From NCBI GenBank assembly GCA_019009955.1, contig CM032228.1, positions 258,574,001 to 258,638,000 on the forward strand: a DNA stretch of 64,000 bases, read 5' to 3'. The stretch comes from Riptortus pedestris (lineage: Eukaryota; Arthropoda; Insecta; Hemiptera; Alydidae). A model generated the notes under the pieces. The model did no database searches. It was not told the origin of the DNA and worked only from the letters and a program-made list of their open reading frames with translations. Both the position numbers and the translations under genes were made by a program. Shown piece by piece: positions 39,331 through 51,000 of this stretch (positions are counted from its first letter, which is position 1; each line of letters starts with the position of its first letter).

Positions 39331-40265
39331 AAAAGTCCGTCACGCAGGGGCTGCGTAAACTAAGCAGATTTCCCACGTGAAGTTATACAATAGAGAAATC
39401 TGCCTAATTACAACAGTAGTTGTAATGAATCTCTAAACCTATTCACGAGGGACGATTAGTGACGAAAACGGCCGCCCTAGCTCTCGGCGGAATGTCCCGA
39501 ACATAGCCGACTCCTGCCGACCACATACACAATACAAATATCTTGGTTAATATTGAAGATAGAGAATAAATGTATAGAACAATATTTATAGTAAATTTAA
39601 TTTTCTATAAGATTGGTTCTATACACTTTCTTGATCCGACGTATGGTAACGGAGATATTACGAATTTTCAAAAAACCTCCCCTCTAAACCCCCCACCCTC
39701 CCACTGGTCCGATTTCAGCCGTTAACGAACTTGATCTTTCTTTTTACATAAAACGACTAAATATCGAGTTTGGTAACGATTAAATAATAATTGCGACTGG
39801 TAGAGCGGTAACAGACAAATATATATACACACAGTTTTGAACGGACCACATATTCGTCATCTCCTGGGTAGGATCGATGGACATTTGAAGAAAAATTTCA
39901 TGAGTACAACCTCAAAAAACGTGCACAACAGCATTTATAAAACATTAAATTTTCAATAAGATTGGTTCTATACAATTTTTCCATCGACGTACAATAGCGG
40001 AAATATTACGAGTTTTCGAAAGTTCCCGATTTTAGCCGTTAACGAGCTTGATCTTCATTTTTACATGAAACGTTTGGTGGTTTAAATATTGAGTTTGGCA
40101 TCGATCAGATAAAAATTGGATCGTTAACAGACAAATATATTTAAGTCTATATATATAATTTTGAACGGACCTCATTTTCGTCATCTCCTATACAAAAAAA
40201 AACTTTCTTCAAATGTCCATCGATCCTAGATGGACATTTGAAGAAAGTTTTTTTTGAAATCTGAA
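39331..40265 (+). repeat. Beta-alpha-omega repeat cluster
   Basis: Beta core at 39,331 (gtccgtcacgcaggggctgc), alpha body at 39,538-39,790 (ctcggttaatattgaagata to gagcggtaacagacaaata), omega tail at 39,833, then a second partial alpha/omega at 39,935-40,260. Near 40,190-40,245 the sequence aactttcttcaaatgtccat is followed by its inverse (atggacatttgaagaaagtt), forming a large hairpin. Confidence 0.7.
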
Positions 40266-40418
40266 CATAGCAATAGCTGATATCCACTGAGGTGCTAATA
40301 AAAGCCAAGTCCGCTCCTGAGCTAGAGAGACATCCTGTCTATTCTGATAGACCTGCTAACCAAATGCAATCATGAATCAATGCGATACCTTCACACTCAA
40401 TGTTAGTATTATACCAAA

Positions 40419-40647
40419 GGGGGCTCAGGTTAGCCATGCGAGTTAAAGCGTTGACCTTTATCTCACATGGTAAACCTAGAGTGGCGAGTCGCCTGGGCAA
40501 AGGAAATTATTTAGTGACGAAATTCATTAGATAACGTCCTAAATTCCCACCCTGGCTAGAAAAGGGTGGTAACCTGTAGATAACCCGTCCCGATTAGCCT
40601 AAGTTGCAAAAAGTGGACGTTGATAAATAAATAAAATATAAAAAAAA
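40419..40647 (+). mobile_element. tRNA-derived SINE, copy 3, with target duplication
   Basis: ggggctcaggttagccatgc, tggtaaacctagagtggcg, cccaccctggctagaaaagg, ggtaacctgtagataacccg, caaaaagtggacgttgataa. It is flanked by TATTATACCAAA (40,407-40,418) and TATTATACGAAA (40,648-40,659), a 12-bp target duplication with one mismatch. The B box is partly deleted (gcgagtcgcctggg), so this copy is probably silent. Confidence 0.82.
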
Positions 40648-40924
40648 TATTATACGAAATTCGATGAAGGGACGCCAATATTTCAAAGTAACAACTATAG
40701 TAAATAGTTTTCAATAAAATGTGTGTTATATTCTGATATATTTCAGTAATTATTTTCTTTCCGGTACGAGGTAGGCAGACCTCTTTGTTTACATTTCAGG
40801 CGCTTTCCGTCGAGAGTTAGTTAAAATTGAGTGAAATATTTCTTATTACGGTTTATATTTATTCACTTAATATTCTCAGTGTTGTGTTAGCTGTTCGCAG
40901 ATTTATTCCTTGCTAATCGTCACA

Positions 40925-40972
40925 AGAGAAATCTGCTTAGTTTACGCAGCCCCTGCGTGACGGGCTTTACTA
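40925..40972 (-). repeat. Beta repeat core, inverted copy
   Basis: gaaatctgcttagtttacgc then agcccctgcgtgacgggctt: the reverse complement of the beta core. Its preceding sequence (40,740-40,920) is AT-rich and unclassified. Confidence 0.75.
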
Positions 40973-41046
40973 AAAGTGGTGCCTAGTCCCCCTTGCAAGT
41001 TTTCCTACCTCTATGCATATTTTCTGAATTCAGTAGTATCAAATAG

Positions 41047-41524
41047 TCCGTCACGCAGGGGCTGCGTTAACTAAGCACATTTCCCACGTGCGCCACGTAT
41101 TTGCATTTATCTCAAAACTTATAAGTTCAGTGAGAACAATATTTGGTATTTAAGCTTCAAATAAAGTTCATCATGACATAATAGAATATTGTTAATATCA
41201 GATTAGTAGGAGTGGGGCTTTACTCAAGACCGAAAACTATAAAATGCAAATATCTAGGTTAATAATCAAGATAGTGAAAAAAGGTACATATCAACATTTA
41301 TGGAACATTAGATTCGCAATAAGATTCGTTCTGTACAATATTTCGATTCGACTCATAATAACGGAGATATTAAGAATTTTCGAAGGTCTCCCCTCTAACC
41401 CCCCCCCACCGCTCTGGTCCAATTTCAGCCGTTAACGAACTAGATCTTTCTCTTTGTATAAAACGATTATATATCGTGTTTGGCAACGATAAGACAAAAA
41501 TTGCGACCGCTAGAGTGGTAACAG

Positions 41525-41526
<2 letters not shown>
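41047..41526 (+). repeat. Beta-alpha repeat copy ending in (TA)n
   Basis: Beta core at 41,047 (gtccgtcacgcaggggctgc, gttaactaagcacatttccc), alpha body at 41,210-41,526 with aaatgcaaatatctaggtt, a C run (accccccccacc), gccgttaacgaactagatc and taacagacaaata. No omega tail: a TTCG-tail retroposon follows the TA tract instead. Confidence 0.7.

Positions 41527-41574
<48 letters not shown>
41527..41574. repeat. (TA)n microsatellite
   Basis: About 46 bp of alternating TA joining the alpha repeat to the next retroposon tail. Confidence 0.95.
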
Positions 41575-41576
<2 letters not shown>

Positions 41577-42640
41577 TAGCTAAGGTACCCGGCTTCGCCC
41601 GGGAATTCATTTGAGACTGAATGATGATGGTATTTTTTTGGTAAGCCTTTAGTTTGCACAGTATTTTGACATTTCCCAGTCCCAGCGTTTAGGGTCTATA
41701 CCTGTCGTTGCTGTGTGCATAGTATTTTTTTGGGCAAGGCTTCAATGTTTGCTACACTTCCCGTCTGGGAGTATTGTTTTCCCGTGAGGGTCAGGCAGGC
41801 GACTTATAAATGAGAAATTTTACTGTTGAAGAATAAATAAAAATGTGTTCCTAATCTATCCCTTTCCACTTTTTAAGTCTCCTTTTTCAATACTTAAAAT
41901 CATAGAAATGGATTGCATTTATTACAATTAAATATATAATGAAACTTATTTCCCGTCCAATACCAATCCGAGCACATGTAGTTTAAGCATAGTTTTGTAC
42001 ATTATATTATATTCGTAATAGCATAATAGCAGAGCTCAGTGGAAATCACTTCCAGGAATGGCAGCGTTTCACTGGAAATAGGATAACTCAATTAACTGTT
42101 TAGGCTCCTGTCATCTCCCGGTCCAGCATGAGTGCTAAACACCATGTTTTTCTTAAATTATTGATTGAGTATTATTTTAATAATTTATCTACCTGACAGA
42201 TTTAAATAATAGTATTACCCTAAAAATAATTTCATTCATATTCAAAGAGATAGGCGAGGGAAAGAGATTGTAGCCCTCCCAGCAAAATAAGTAATACTTT
42301 AAGTCATATTAAGTTTAACCGGATATTGTCTTTTTTCATATTGGCATTACCATTAACGTCAAATTGTTATGATGGTACATATTTGTTTCAATAACATCAA
42401 AATATCGGAAATAAGATATTTATTAGCAGAACCAAAGAGTTTGCTTCCATACAACTTCCGCTATGGCTCCTTGTGCCAATTCAGCATGACTTTGTTTAAA
42501 TAATACATTATACAAATTAAATACCGGAAATGCTCTTATGGTTTACCTTTCTATTGGAAATAAATAACAATGTTATTTTCTAGGAAAAATAAATAAATGA
42601 GGAGGCGACGGAGATATACAACCTCACTAATCCGAATCAT
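41575..42640 (+). mobile_element. Retroposon tail with TTCG hairpin plus associated AT-rich body
   Basis: Begins actagctaaggtacccggct, tcgcccgggaattcatttga, ggctgaatgatgatgg. The stem CCCGG-CTTCG-CCCGGG is nearly perfect. The following kilobase is AT-rich, resembles 31,897-32,720 in phrases such as gtttgcttccatacaacttccgct, and is non-coding. Confidence 0.55.
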
Positions 42641-45535
42641 ATTTAGAGTTATCATATGTGACTAACACAAAATCATTTTTCGTAATATGCATTCATTAAA
42701 AACGCTTAAATAAACACTAATAAAATGAATGACTCCGACTATAGTTTTAGCGTATATCCCGTGTTTACACCATTTTACAAAAAAAGTAAATACAACAAAT
42801 GTTACTCAAAATAAACAACTATTGTTATGTGCATATTTATCGAAAAATCAATACGAAACGAACTATCGCTATTTTTCATTTAAGTCCTCCCCTAAAACCC
42901 CCCCCCCCCTTCCTGTTTGAGCCTAACAATTTTTATGTAGGTTATAGTCTTGGAAGAATTAATGATAAGTCACATACCGAGTTTTTTTTTTAAGTTCGGT
43001 TCAATCGTTAGTGCCCAACAAAATTATAGGCTCCCGCTCTGGTTTTAAGAGAATGTCTCGTTTATACTTCATTATACGACGGTAGTGTATATAATAAATG
43101 TTTTTCTAAATAAGAAAATAAACAACTTTTGTTAAGTGCATATTTCCGGAAACCCCAATAGGAAACGAAATATTACTATTTTTAATGTCAGACCACCCTT
43201 ATACTTCACTTCCGATATAGGTTTTAGCGTATATCTCGTTTATAATTCGGTATACGAAAAAAGTGTATATAACAAAAGTTACTCTAAATAACAAAATAAA
43301 CAACTTTTGTTATGTTCATATTTGCCGAAAAACCAATAGGAAACGAAATATCACTATTTTTAATTTCTGGCTTCCCTTATAACTCCCACTCCTGCCTGTC
43401 CCTAGAAATGTTGGCATGGCTTGTTATAATGAAAGCATTAGTGCTAATACATATACCGAGTTTTTGTTTTTTTTTTCGGTTGGGTCTATTGTCCCAAATA
43501 AAATTGTTCACTTCCGCTATAGGTTTTAGTTTATATCTCGTTTATAATTCAGTATACGAAAGAAGTGAATATAACAAAAGTTACTCTAAATAATAAAATA
43601 AATAACTTTGTTATGTGCATATTTGCCGAAAACCCAATAGGAAACGAAATATCGCTATTTTGAATTTCAGGTCTCCCTTATAACCCCCACTCCTGCCCCT
43701 CCCTCGAAATGTTGGTATGGCTTATTATAATGGAGGCATTAGTGCTAATACGCATACCGAGTTTTTTTTTTTTTTTTCGGTTGGGTCTATTGTCCCAAAT
43801 AAAATTGTTCACTTCCGCTATAGGTTTTAGTTTATATCTCGTTTATAATTCAGTATACGAAAAAAGTGAATATAACAAAAGTTACTCTAAATAATAAAAT
43901 AAATAACTTTTGTTATGTGCATATTTGCCGAAAACCCAATAGGAAACGAAATATCGCTATTTTGAATTTCAGGTCTCCCTTATAACCCCCACTCCTGCCC
44001 CTCCCTAGAAATGTTGGTATGGCTTATTATAATGGAGGCATTAGTGCTAATACGCATACCGAGTTTTATTTAGTTTCGTTGAGTCTTTTGTGTCAAATTA
44101 AACTGTTCACTTCCGCTATAGGTTTTAGCGTATATCTCGTTTATAAATCGGTATTCGAAAAAAATGTATATAATAAAAACTACTCTAAATAACAAAATAA
44201 ACAACTTCTATTATATTCCTATTTGCCGAAAAACCAATAGGAAACGAAATATCGCTATTTTTAATTTCAGGCCTCCCTTATAACCCCCACTCCTGTTTAT
44301 CTCAGAGAATTTTAATATAGCCTAAAGTCTAAGTTGGGTTAGTAGTAATGTACATACCAAGTTTCAAAAAATTCGGTTCAGCCGTTTATGCGTGAAAAGG
44401 TAACAAACAAACAAACAAACAATCATACACGAAAGAAACAAAATGCAGATATGGTGTCTATGACATGTGAAACGAAAAGTTATCGTGAAATTTCGCGAAA
44501 AAAATCAATGTACAGACAGAGGTTACAATTTTATATATATACTAGCTCAGATACCCGGCTTCGCCCGGGAATTCATTTGAGGCTGAATGGTGATGGTATA
44601 TTTTTGGCAAGGCTTTACTTTGCACAATATTTTGACATTTACCCGTCCCAGTGTTTAGTTTTAATACCCGTCGTTTCTGTGGATTTGCTAATAATAGAAT
44701 TATTTGTTCGATAAGGCTTCACAGTCTTCGATATTTTTATATTTCCCGTCTCTTATACATGTAAATATGGTGAATTTTTATTTCAGGCCTCCCTTTTAAC
44801 CCCCCTCCCGTTGGAACCTAAAAATTTTAATATAACTTATAATCATGGAAGAATTAATGCTAATTGACATACCGAGTTTTGTTAAGTTCGGTTCAGCCGT
44901 TAGTGCCCGCTAAAGTTTTAACGTATAACTCATTTATACTTAGGTATACGACAAAAGTGTGTATAACAAAAGTTACTCCAAATAACAAAATAAACAACTT
45001 TTGTTCTGTTTATATTTGCGGAAAAACCAATAGGAAACGAAATATCGCTATTTTTAATTTCAGGCTTCCCTTATAACGCCCACTCCTGCCCGTCCATAGA
45101 AATGTTGGTATGGCTTAATATAATGAAGGCCTCACTGCTAATACACATACCGATTTTTATTTAGTTCGGTTGAGTATTTTTTGGCAAATAATATTGTTGA
45201 CTCCCGCTATAATTTTTAGCGTATAACGCATTTAAACTTCGGTATACAACAAAAGTGTATATAACAAAAGTTACTCTAAATAACACAATAAACAACTTTT
45301 GTTATGTTCATATTTGCGGAAAAACTAATAGGAAACGAAATATCGCTATTTTTAATTTCTGGCTTCCCTTATAACCCCCACTCCTGTTCGTCACAGAGAA
45401 TTTTAATATAGCCTAAAGTCTAAGTTGGGCTAGTAGTAATATACATACCAAGTTTCATAAAATTCGGTTCAGCCGTTTGTGCGTGAAAAGGTAACAAACA
45501 AACAAACAATCAAACAGACACCACAATATGACAAT
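42641..45535 (+). repeat. Gamma repeat: diverged tandem units of about 302 bp
   Basis: Phrases such as ttcacttccgctataggttt, acaaaagttactctaaataa, ccaataggaaacgaaatatc, cttataacccccactcctg and taatacgcataccgagttt recur in order. Well-conserved copies begin near 43,208, 43,510, 43,812 and 44,112 (spacing 301-302). More diverged ones lie at about 42,740, 44,920 and 45,210. Two blocks end in aattcggttcagccgttt then aacaaacaaacaaac (44,370 and 45,460), a typical simple-repeat tail of a retroposon. Confidence 0.75.
44540..44740 (+). mobile_element. Retroposon tail with TTCG hairpin, insertion in gamma cluster
   Basis: actagctcagatacccggct, tcgcccgggaattcatttga, ggctgaatggtgatggtat, gcaaggctttactttgcac. 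It interrupts the gamma tandem array. Confidence 0.65.
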
Positions 45536-45589
45536 TTGGAGGACAGTGAAGACTTACATAAAAAATTAATTATATTATTAACAAATGCC

Positions 45590-45722
45590 AACAACTGGTA
45601 TTAACCCTAAACACTGGGACGGGTAAATGTCAAAATATTGTGTAAAGTAAAGCCTTGCCAAAAAAATACCATCACCATTCAGCCTCAAATCAATTCCCGG
45701 GCGAAGCCGGGTATCTGAGCTA
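45590..45722 (-). mobile_element. Retroposon tail with TTCG hairpin, inverted
   Basis: Minus-strand copy: aaccctaaacactgggacgg, gccttgccaaaaaaatacca, cattcagcctcaaatcaatt, cccgggcgaagccgggtatc, ctgagctagt. Followed by the (TA)n tract. Confidence 0.7.
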
Positions 45723-45781
<59 letters not shown>

Positions 45782-45794
45782 TATATATATATAG
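45723..45794. repeat. (TA)n microsatellite
   Basis: About 70 bp of alternating TA with two AGATAT interruptions, between an inverted retroposon tail and the LTR. Confidence 0.95.
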
Positions 45795-45796
45795 AT

Positions 45797-46444
45797 ATTG
45801 TTACGTTTTTATTACTGAAACGAGTGAAAAACGTTTTTAATACGAGTTCTTTTGGATTGCAATATTAAATACTCGCAAGTTTCACAGTTTTAATCACTTC
45901 TCAATTTATTTCACAATACACTTGGTAATTATTCTTAATTACTACTTACAGTATACACTGATAGCGTCACTGTTCTTCAGATTACACAGTCCAACAATTC
46001 ACTCACGGTCACTGAAATTCACAACAAGACGGCACTGCACTGTCCTTGACTTCGCGGCACTTCACTGTCCTTTACTTCGCGGCACTTCACTGTCCTTTAC
46101 TTCGCGGCACTGCACTGTCTTAAACACGGCACTAAACTGTTACTTACAGTCACGGCATAACACTGTTCTTCTTCTAAAAACACTTTACCGCACTGCATTA
46201 AGTCGCACTGTAGCACTGATGTGACCATCAAGATCGCTGAGCATAAAATGGACTCGCTCGCGGCAGGCCCTTCTTTATATAGCTTGTCGGCATGCATCAA
46301 AGGGGAATTGTCTGGACCCCTGGACGTCTGGCTGGAAGGTACTGGTAGGACCTAGGACATTCTGTCGGCTTCTTTGATCTACGTCACACTTTCCAAATAC
46401 GCGACTCTCTCTCTCTCTCTCATTATTCATGTATTTAATTTTCG

Positions 46445-46449
<5 letters not shown>
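45797..46449 (-). mobile_element. Solo LTR, minus orientation (653 bp)
   Basis: Inverted copy of the LTR at 34,913-35,577. Bounded by TGTTACG and CGCAACA, with a (CT)n tract near 46,406, TATATAAAG on the minus strand near 46,272-46,282, and internal repeats of about 25-30 bp at 46,025-46,130 (cgcggcacttcactgtcctt). TA-rich DNA lies on both sides. No coding interior. Confidence 0.75.

Positions 46450-46496
<47 letters not shown>
46450..46496. repeat. (TA)n microsatellite
   Basis: About 45 bp of alternating TA after the LTR, followed by an omega tail. Confidence 0.95.
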
Positions 46497-46499
<3 letters not shown>

Positions 46500-46501
<2 letters not shown>

Positions 46502-46615
46502 GCAGTTTTGAACGGACCTCATTTTCGTCATCTCCCGGGTAGGATCGATGGACATTTGAAGAAACATTTTGAAAATCGCATCCTTAGGGTAAATCTGCTA
46601 AAATCTTCTTTATCC
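46500..46615 (+). repeat. Omega tail, copy
   Basis: cagttttgaacggacctcat, cctcattttcgtcatctccc, taggatcgatggacatttga, ending gtaaatctgctaaaa. Confidence 0.75.
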
Positions 46616-46869
46616 TGCCTCTTATAACTATTTCCTACCGTTTGTTGCGCCAGCATGTGCTTATTCATATTGATTGACGTTTACTATAATTTGTGACTCA
46701 ACTTTTCTATGGCCAGCTTCAGAAATGTTATCAATTTTTAGTTGCTGGAATCTAATTCTCCTACTATTATTGGCCATTTCGTGTTCCCCTTCCTTGATAT
46801 AATCATATTTCCGCTTCCTACTTTGGTCATCTGCTACTAAAACATTCTAGAATATTCAATTCTCTCCGT

Positions 46870-47480
46870 TTATGTTTCATTAACGTTGTCAATTTCTAAA
46901 ACAATTCTCTTTCTCTTCATTGCTATTGTGGTGATTCTCCACTTTCTTGTCACTACTATTGAACATATTTTCATCTGCCTTTCAAATTCGCTTATTGATA
47001 ACTTCAAGTAGATAACCGTTTTCTTTGAACAATTTCGTTCTTCTTCCAGAGGTGTGATTATTCTACTATAAATAAGATTCATCTTGAATGTTAGATGGCG
47101 AGAGAAGAAAAAGTTTATCATGACGTCGAGAAAATGTTTCTTTAGTTTGTCACTTAAAACGTAATTTATTGCCTAGCATTTTAATAATTTCAACATTGGT
47201 TTCGTCTGTATACACAGAATTAAAATTAAACTTTCTATTAAAATCATGAAATAATTGATCAATATCCTTCTAATGGTCACATAGCTGTAAATCATCAACG
47301 TATTTGAACACAAATTGTCTAGGTATTCCATAAACATTGAAGCTACTTCATCGGGGAATTTGGTAGAATATTCACATCAATTGTGAAGGTATTCTGGAGC
47401 CATGTCAACTCAACGTTTACTTTGAGCTAAATGCGAATTCGTTTTGTCATCAATTATGACAACTTCTTTACTTGAAAACG
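46870..47480 (-). pseudogene. Degenerate Penelope-like RT fragment
   Basis: On the minus strand, VASMFMEYLDNL (near 47,320-47,360) and, in another frame, FKYVDDLQL (near 47,300) correspond to the Penelope RT block before the active site and the YVDD active site. Downstream, FHDFNRKFNFNSVYTDETNVE resembles the FT-E block, and at 47,090-47,121 SRHLTFKMNLIYSRIIT resembles the later H/HK block. Several frameshifts and stops. A separate, older lineage from the element at 37,928. Confidence 0.55.
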
Positions 47481-47489
47481 TTTATTTCA

Positions 47490-48054
47490 TCTATAAACCA
47501 TAATCTTTATTTAACCGCTTAATTCAATACATGTTCAAATGCGATGATGGCTAAAATCGGGCAACGGACGGGAAATTCCGAAAATTCCAAATATCTCCGT
47601 TATTATAAGACATATCAGAACATGTTATAAAATCAGTTTTGTTAATCTAACAATGTCCCTCTATACATTTTGTGAATCTTAAATATTACCTGAGTTGGTA
47701 GTTGACTGTTGTCAGCTGGCAGTAAACGCCCACTACTCCTCATCGCTGCCTCTTTTATTAACATTTAATCTTTTTTATTAACATTAATGCAAAATTGTTG
47801 GTGTGATTTGTTGACAGTGCGAAGAGGGCACTTGTATTCATTATATGACATTCCTCTCGACTCAAGTGATTTCTAAAATTGTTTCATACAAGTATAAAAA
47901 AGTTGAAACGTGATATAATTTGAATAAGATTAGATATGAAGGAATATTTATTATTAATGTTAGATCATTTCGCCTGTCAGAAGTAGAGTCCATTGCCAAT
48001 ATGAAGGGTGAGTAGAGAATCCATTACTTCCAAAATCGAAATTGCTTATAGGAA
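47490..48054. other. AT-rich sequence with short alpha matches
   Basis: ggctaaaatcgggcaacgga and aaatatctccgttattataa near 47,550-47,610 resemble an inverted or partial alpha repeat. Otherwise nothing is recognised before the satellite. Confidence 0.4.
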
Positions 48055-51000
48055 ATGTTGTGATATCCTCTCCAAGTAGCTTAGATGTGTGTCAGGCAGC
48101 CTAGGTTGCTCATATAGCAACATCAACATGTTGTGATATCCTCTCCAAGTAGCTTAGATGTGTGTCAGGCAGCCTAGGTTGCTCATATAGCAACATCAAC
48201 ATGTTGTGATATCCTCTCCAAGTAGCTTAGATGTGTGCCAAGCAGCCTAGGTTGCTCATATAGCAACACCAACATGTTGTGATATCCTCTCCAAGTAGCT
48301 TAGATGTGTGTCAGGCAGCCTAGGTTGCTCATATAGCAACACCAACATGTTGTGATATCCTCTCCAAGTAGCTTAGATGTGTGTCAAGCAGCCTAGGTTG
48401 CTCATATAGCAACATCAACATGTTGTGATATCCTCTCCAAGTAGCTTAGATGTGTGCCAAGCAGCCTAGGTTGCTCATATAGCAACACCAACATGTTGTG
48501 ATATCCTCTCCAAGTAGCTTAGATGTGTGTCAGGCAGCCTAGGTTGCTCATATAGCAACACCAACATGTTGTGATATCCTCTCCAAGTAGCTTAGATGTG
48601 TGTCAGGCAGCCTAGGTTGCTCATATAGCAACACCAACATGTTGTGATATCCTCTCCAAGTAGCTTAGATGTGTGCCAAGCAGCCTAGGTTGCTCATATA
48701 GCAACATCAACATGTTGTGATATCCTCTCCAAGTAGCTTAGATGTGTGCCAAGCAGCCTAGGTTGCTCATATAGCAACATCAACATGTTGTGATATCCTC
48801 TCCAAGTAGCTTAGATGTGTGCCAAGCAGCCTAGGTTGCTCATATAGCAACACCAACATGTTGTGATATCCTCTCCAAGTAGCTTAGATGTGTGTCAGGC
48901 AGCCTAGGTTGCTCATATAGCAACACCAACATGTTGTGATATCCTCTCCAAGTAGCTTAGATGTGTGTCAGGCAGCCTAGGTTGCTCATATAGCAACACC
49001 AACATGTTGTGATATCCTCTCCAAGTAGCTTAGATGTGTGTCAGGCAGCCTAGGTTGCTCATATAGCAACACCAACATGTTGTGATATCCTCTCCAAGTA
49101 GCTTAGATGTGTGTCAGGCAGCCTAGGTTGCTCATATAGCAACACCAACATGTTGTGATATCCTCTCCAAGTAGCTTAGATGTGTGTCAAGCAGCCTAGG
49201 TTGCTCATATAGCAACACCAACATGTTGTGATATCCTCTCCAAGTAGCTTAGATGTGTGCCAAGCAGCCTAGGTTGCTCATATAGCAACACCAACATGTT
49301 GTGATATCCTCTCCAAGTAGCTTAGATGTGTGCCAAGCAGCCTAGGTTGCTCATATAGCAACACCAACATGTTGTGATATCCTCTCCAAGTAGCTTAGAT
49401 GTGTGCCAAGCAGCCTAGGTTGCTCATATAGCAACACCAACATGTTGTGATATCCTCTCCAAGTAGCTTAGATGTGTGTCAAGCAGCCTAGGTTGCTCAT
49501 ATAGCAACACCAACATGTTGTGATATCCTCTCCAAGTAGCTTAGATGTGTGCCAAGCAGCCTAGGTTGCTCATATAGCAACATCAACATGTTGTGATATC
49601 CTCTCCAAGTAGCTTAGATGTGTGCCAAGCAGCCTAGGTTGCTCATATAGCAACACCAACATGTTGTGATATCCTCTCCAAGTAGCTTAGATGTGTGCCA
49701 AGCAGCCTAGGTTGCTCATATAGCAACACCAACATGTTGTGATATCCTCTCCAAGTAGCTTAGATGTGTGCCAAGCAGCCTAGGTTGCTCATATAGCAAC
49801 ACCAACATGTTGTGATATCCTCTCCAAGTAGCTTAGATGTGTGCCAAGCAGCCTAGGTTGCTCATATAGCAACACCAACATGTTGTGATATCCTCTCCAA
49901 GTAGCTTAGATGTGTGTCAAGCAGCCTAGGTTGCTCATATAGCAACACCAACATGTTGTGATATCCTCTCCAAGTAGCTTCGATGTGTTAGGCAGCCTAG
50001 GTTGCTCATATAGCAACACCAACATGTTGTGATATCCTCTCCAAGTAACTTAGATGTGTGTCAGGCAGCCTAGGTTGCTCATATAGCAACACCATCATGT
50101 TGTGATATCCTCTCCAAGTAGCTTATATTTGTTGCATGCAGGCTAGTTTGCTCATCTACCTAAACCAACATGTTGTGATATCCTCTCCAAGTAGCTTAGA
50201 TGTGTGCCAAGCAGCCTAGGTTGCTCATATAGCAACACCAACATGTTGTGATATCCTCTCCAAGTAGCTTAGATGTGTGTCAAGCAGCCTAGGTTGCTCA
50301 TATAGCAACACCAACATGTTGTGATATCCTCTCCAAGTAGCTTAGATGTGTGCCAAGCAGCCTAGGTTGCTCATATAGCAACACCAACATGTTGTGATAT
50401 CCTCTCCAAGTAGCTTAGATGTGTGCCAAGCAGCCTAGGTTGCTCATATAGCAACACAAAAACGTTGTGATATCCTCTCCAAGTAGCTTAGATGTGTGCC
50501 AAGCAGCCTAGGTTGCTCATATAGCAACACCAACATGTTGTGATATCCTCTCCAAGTAGCTTAGATGTGTGTCAAGCAGCCTAGGTTGCTCATATAGCAA
50601 CACCAACATGTTGTGATATCCTCTCCAAGTAGCTTAGATGTGTGCCAAGCAGCCTAGGTTGCTCATATAGCAACACCAACATGTTGTGATATCCTCTCCA
50701 AGTAGCTTAGATGTGTGCCAAGCAGCCTAGGTTGCTCATATAGCAACACCAACATGTTGTGATATCCTCTCCAAGTAGCTTAGATGTGTGCCAAGCAGCC
50801 TAGGTTGCTCATATAGCAACACCAACATGTTGTGATATCCTCTCCAAGTAGCTTAGATGTGTGCCAAGCAGCCTAGGTTGCTCATATAGCAACACCAACA
50901 TGTTGTGATATCCTCTCCAAGTAGCTTAGATGTGTGCCAAGCAGCCTAGGTTGCTCATATAGCAACACCAACATGTTGTGATATCCTCTCCAAGTAGCTT

